Source: an uncultured Campylobacterales bacterium
GTDB taxonomy: Bacteria; Campylobacterota; Campylobacteria; Campylobacterales; Arcobacteraceae
Assembly (NCBI GenBank): GCA_947494995.1
Contig: CANLWY010000008.1
Span: 62,001-126,000 of the forward strand
Direction: 5' to 3'
DNA length: 64,000 nucleotides
Shown here: positions 60,701 to 64,000 of the stretch, piece by piece
How positions within the stretch are numbered: the first letter of the stretch is position 1
Layout of the letters: each line of letters starts with the position of its first letter
Position numbers and translations under genes: made by a program
The notes under the pieces: model-generated
Told to the model about the DNA's origin: nothing
Seen by the model: the letters and a program-made list of their open reading frames with translations, nothing else
Database searches by the model: none

Positions 60701-61822
60701 TTACTTAACGTTACTCCATAAATCTTTGATTGAGGAAGGTTTTTGTTTAGTTACATCAGTTTTCATGATTTTTTTAGCTTCTTTATCAATTTTTGTCTCT
60801 TTTTCTTTAACTTTTGTGTAACTTTTTTTAACACCTCTATTTGCATTAATATTATTAACATGCTCTTTATATGTATTTGTAAACTTATGTAAACCTGTTT
60901 TATTATCTTTTACAAAATATAAGTAGTTACTTTTTACAGGAAAGATTGCTGCTTTGATTGCATTTAAACTAACTGCAGAGATTGGGTTAGCAGGAAGTCC
61001 TTTATTTTTATATGTATTATATGAACTATTGTCTTCTCTAATTCTTTTTGCCGTTACTTTTACATGGGAATATTTTCCATAGTTTAAGGTTCCATCCATT
61101 TGTAAAGGCATACCTCGTCTAAGCCTATTATAGATTACAGAAGATACTAGAGGCATTTCATTTACATTTGCAGCTTCTTTTTGAATAATTGAAGCCATTG
61201 TTATATAGTAATACCATTTTTTCTTATCATAATAACCAAAAATCTTTTTTGAAAACTCTTCATACTGTTTATTTGTATTTGAGAATAGATAAAAGAGTAG
61301 ATGGTCTTCTTTCATTCCATATGGTAAAGAGTATGTTTCTGCTAAAATATTTCCATCAGCTTTATAGGCATATTGATTATATATTTTTTCCAGTTTACTA
61401 TGAGAAAGATTAAATTTCTTTGCTAATTGTTGTAAGAATATATATGATGTCTCTCCTGGAATTAGAGTGACTTTTTTTAAAGCAGCTTTTGATTTAGTGA
61501 TTTTGTAAAGAAAGTCACCTTTTTTCATATATTGTGATTTTAAATCAATCCAACCACTTTGAGGATAACCTAAACGTCTTATCACAAATAGGTCAATTAT
61601 ATTCATTTCATAACCATTTTTATTTAAATGAGTTATAATACTATTAGTACTACCTTTAGGTATATGTAATACTTTCGTCGAGCTTAATGGTATATTTAAA
61701 TAAAACAGCACTACAATAGATGCTACAAGGAATAATTCGATAATGTTAAAGATTATCAAGGCTACTATTTTACTTTTATTAACTCTTTTTATTGTTATTG
61801 GTTTTTCATTGTTTTCAGGCAT
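60701..61822 (-). CDS. mltG: MltG endolytic murein transglycosylase
   Basis: MltG (373 residues) is an inner-membrane enzyme that cuts nascent glycan strands. It has an N-terminal cytoplasmic stretch with basic residues, one membrane segment (about 19-42), and the YceG domain with the catalytic Glu in MASIIQKEAANVNEMPLVSS near 215, followed by VIYNRLRRGMPLQMDGT and GLPANPISAVSLNAIKAA. An extra lysine-rich tail of about 50 residues follows KEHVNNINANR. Its first 80 bases lie antisense to the start of the AsmA-like gene. Confidence 0.93.
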   Translation of the reverse strand: MPENNEKPITIKRVNKSKIVALIIFNIIELFLVASIVVLFYLNIPLSSTKVLHIPKGSTNSIITHLNKNGYEMNIIDLFVIRRLGYPQSGWIDLKSQYMKKGDFLYKITKSKAALKKVTLIPGETSYIFLQQLAKKFNLSHSKLEKIYNQYAYKADGNILAETYSLPYGMKEDHLLFYLFSNTNKQYEEFSKKIFGYYDKKKWYYYITMASIIQKEAANVNEMPLVSSVIYNRLRRGMPLQMDGTLNYGKYSHVKVTAKRIREDNSSYNTYKNKGLPANPISAVSLNAIKAAIFPVKSNYLYFVKDNKTGLHKFTNTYKEHVNNINANRGVKKSYTKVKEKETKIDKEAKKIMKTDVTKQKPSSIKDLWSNVK

Positions 61823-64000
61823 TAAAATTAATTCATTCTCTTTTGGTAATTTTTCTGTTTCGCAATTGTATTTAAAATTGGATAAAAAGCTTATTTTAGA
61901 GATAGAAGAGATTGCTTTTACTTCAAAAGAATCACAAGTTGAAAGTTCAGCAGATGATATTCAGAAGAATGTTTCAAAATTTCAAGATATTTTAAAATTC
62001 TTTAAAAGAATTGATATAGAGAGTTTAAAAATAAAAGATAATCAGTTTACAATTGTTTTAAATGAGGAACATTTATATTTAGATAATAAGTTTATAAATG
62101 TTTCAGCAGATATACAAATAGCAGGTTCTAAAGTTGACCTTAATATTTATTCTGTATATCTTAAGGATATAGATTTGACTTTTATAGGAAAATCTAAAAT
62201 AGATATTTCTAAAAGAGTTGTAAACTTTTTTGGTTCATATGTATATAAATATGTGGAAGGAAACGTAAATGCTCAGTTAAATGAGAAGCTATTTGATTTT
62301 TATGTTAGCACTACAAAATCTATTCCATCAATAAAATTTTTAAAAGAGCTGTTTAGACTTGATGAAATTGCCGAAGCTTGGATGTATGATAATGTTACTG
62401 GTGATATGAATTTAAACTATCTATATGGAACAATTGATCTAGTTAAAAAAGAACCAATTATGAGTTCAATAAAAGGTCAAGCAGTAATAACAGACGCCAA
62501 AATAAGGTTTCATAAGGATGTCCAGACTGTCGATACTAAAAAGCTTACAATTGATTATGAAGATGATACCTTATCTTTTGATTTAAAAAAGCCAGTTTAT
62601 AATAAAAGTAAAATATATGGTAGTAAAGTTTATATACCAAATTTAACATCTTTAGAAAAGGGTGTTGTATTTGTGGACCTAAAAACTAAATCTATGTTAA
62701 ATAGTGATATTTTAGAGATATTAGAAGCTTATGATATAAAACTTCCTTTGAGACAAAAGAGTGGGAAACTTGATTCTTCATTGGTTCTAAAAATTCCTTA
62801 TCTGCCTTCAAAAAAGATGAGTGTTGATGGATTATTTAAAGCAAACAATGCAGTTTTAAAATTAAACAACTTTGAGTTTTTAGCAAAAAAAGCAGATGTA
62901 ATATTAAAAGATAGTGATGTAATTATTAAAAACTCTCATGTTATTCACAAAGATATGTTAGATGCAAATTTAGATTTGACTATCAATACCAAAACCTCTA
63001 AAGCAGAAGGAAAAGCTAAAATAAATAGTTTTAAAATAAATAGTGAAGGTGAATCTATTGTTAATATAAAAGGTTTAAATACAAAGCTTGATATAGATTT
63101 TAATGATAGTACAAAAATTGATTTAAAAGCATTGGATACAAAACTTGATATAAAAGAAGAGTATATTGAAGTAGATATAAAAGAACTTTCAAAAATAGAT
63201 AAATACTCTAAACTTTTACAAACAACAGGTATTAAAGATGGTAAATTAAAAGTTTATATAATAGATGAAAATAGTATAGATTTTGATATAGATGCTAAAG
63301 GTTTAGATTTTCCTTTTAGAAAAAATGGGAAAAAAATTACAAAACTAAATGCAAAAGGGAAGATAAGAGGAGATAATGTCACTATAAAAACAGATAATAG
63401 TGATATTGAGATTATTTTAAAGAAGAATGAAAATACACTTTTAAAACTTAGAAATATAGATTTAGTTTTGGATGAAAGTGAAGGGAATAACAATAAGAGT
63501 GAAGAGTTTCCAAATATTGATATTAAGTTGAAAAATAGCAATATTATTTTAGATAAGGAGCATAAATATGAAACTTCTTGGGCAAATATTCATATAAAGA
63601 ATTCAAAGATATTTTTTGAAGGAGAGGCTTTAAATTTAGATTTACCTATATCAAAGAATGGTAAAAAAGTAAAAAATCTTAAGCTTTATGGTTCTTATAA
63701 AAATAAAACTTTAGATATAAAAACTGAAGATGAAAAATTAAAGCTTAGATATGAAGTTCCTAAAGAGAAAATCTCTATGAAATTGGATGCTTATGATGTT
63801 CTATATGATACAGACCAAGAGACTGATGAAAAATCTAAGGTTTCATATTATATTGATGGAGTAAACTCAAATATTATTATAAATAAGAAGTATATTGCAA
63901 AAGCTACAAGTTATAACTTTGTATTTGAAGATTATAAAACTGATATTAATCTAAAACATAATAAAACAACTTTTATTTATCATAAGGATTTTTCAGGACA
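61743..64000 (+). CDS. Large AsmA-like membrane-anchored protein (runs off window)
   Basis: A frame open from the ATG at 61743 to the end of the window (752 codons so far). It begins with a signal anchor (LKIIKATILLLLTLFIVIGF) and continues as a repetitive beta-rich, K/D/N-rich periplasmic protein with segments such as GTIDLVKKEPIMSSIKGQA and VDGLFKANNAVLKLN, as in AsmA/YhdP-type proteins of the outer-membrane lipid-transport group. AAGGAA lies ten bases before the ATG. The assignment to the AsmA superfamily is by overall character and not by a clear motif. Its first 80 bases overlap the start of mltG on the other strand. Confidence 0.75.
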   Translation, partial: MLKIIKATILLLLTLFIVIGFSLFSGIKINSFSFGNFSVSQLYLKLDKKLILEIEEIAFTSKESQVESSADDIQKNVSKFQDILKFFKRIDIESLKIKDNQFTIVLNEEHLYLDNKFINVSADIQIAGSKVDLNIYSVYLKDIDLTFIGKSKIDISKRVVNFFGSYVYKYVEGNVNAQLNEKLFDFYVSTTKSIPSIKFLKELFRLDEIAEAWMYDNVTGDMNLNYLYGTIDLVKKEPIMSSIKGQAVITDAKIRFHKDVQTVDTKKLTIDYEDDTLSFDLKKPVYNKSKIYGSKVYIPNLTSLEKGVVFVDLKTKSMLNSDILEILEAYDIKLPLRQKSGKLDSSLVLKIPYLPSKKMSVDGLFKANNAVLKLNNFEFLAKKADVILKDSDVIIKNSHVIHKDMLDANLDLTINTKTSKAEGKAKINSFKINSEGESIVNIKGLNTKLDIDFNDSTKIDLKALDTKLDIKEEYIEVDIKELSKIDKYSKLLQTTGIKDGKLKVYIIDENSIDFDIDAKGLDFPFRKNGKKITKLNAKGKIRGDNVTIKTDNSDIEIILKKNENTLLKLRNIDLVLDESEGNNNKSEEFPNIDIKLKNSNIILDKEHKYETSWANIHIKNSKIFFEGEALNLDLPISKNGKKVKNLKLYGSYKNKTLDIKTEDEKLKLRYEVPKEKISMKLDAYDVLYDTDQETDEKSKVSYYIDGVNSNIIINKKYIAKATSYNFVFEDYKTDINLKHNKTTFIYHKDFSG

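Noticed and set aside
63254-63541. 95-codon minus-strand frame in the AsmA-like gene
   Set aside because: F/S/L-rich translation typical of antisense to K/D/N-rich coding sequence.

Overview
The window is AT-rich, almost completely coding, and carries a gene set typical of Campylobacterota, most likely an Arcobacter relative (inference from gene content, not from rRNA). Pointers are the ppiD-like/ftsA/ftsZ cluster, the cbpA-hspR operon with a HAIR operator, monomeric NADP isocitrate dehydrogenase, the flagellar pair FlhX/FliK-like plus FliW, short ArgA-like and KdsC enzymes, frequent TTG starts, and many multi-domain sensor proteins. I saw no phage, insertion sequence, CRISPR array, rRNA or tRNA gene.
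Layout: 1-4.7 kb holds the 5' end of uvrA, an orphan periplasmic solute-binding protein, and a divergent sensor kinase followed by an aconitase-like protein that has lost its Fe-S and active-site residues. 4.7-10.8 kb is a tight minus-strand run: TauE/SafE exporter, cysE, speA, hisS, tmk, coaD, ubiX. 11-12.4 kb carries a serine-recombinase-like protein without catalytic residues and a CBS-domain protein. 12.5-24.2 kb is a plus-strand series: rplI, hslVU, a small unknown gene, tatD, two peptidoglycan-cleaving enzymes (MltD-like, RlpA-like), hisB, kdsC, lptC, lptA, engB, an ArgA-like acetyltransferase and a hybrid sensor kinase.
24.2-29.6 kb is a minus-strand efflux operon (TolC, membrane-fusion protein, RND pump) in which the pump is split into two overlapping genes between its two repeats. 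29.9-33.3 kb encodes a very large diguanylate cyclase with three periplasmic binding modules. 33.3-39.6 kb contains fliP, PBP2 with a MreD-like partner, flhX, a long FliK-like protein and divergent fliW. 39.7-46.8 kb carries an ArsC-like protein, a small unknown gene, recD2, a PpiD-like chaperone, ftsA and ftsZ.
46.8-48.4 kb is the heat-shock operon cbpA-hspR with a strong promoter, an HspR operator over it and a long structured leader. 48.4-54.2 kb holds a possible rhodanese-like protein, an MnmC2-like oxidoreductase, and two divergent histidine kinases with related cores. 54.3-64 kb has a small secreted or anchored protein, sodB, an ADP-ribosylglycohydrolase-like protein, a CGGC metal-binding protein, mdh, icd, mltG and the start of a large AsmA-like protein whose 5' end lies antisense to mltG.
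The observations I rate highest are two genes whose best-supported start codon is ATA, the cluster-less aconitase coupled to a sensor kinase, the split RND pump with a -1 slippery heptamer at the junction, and the structured cbpA leader.
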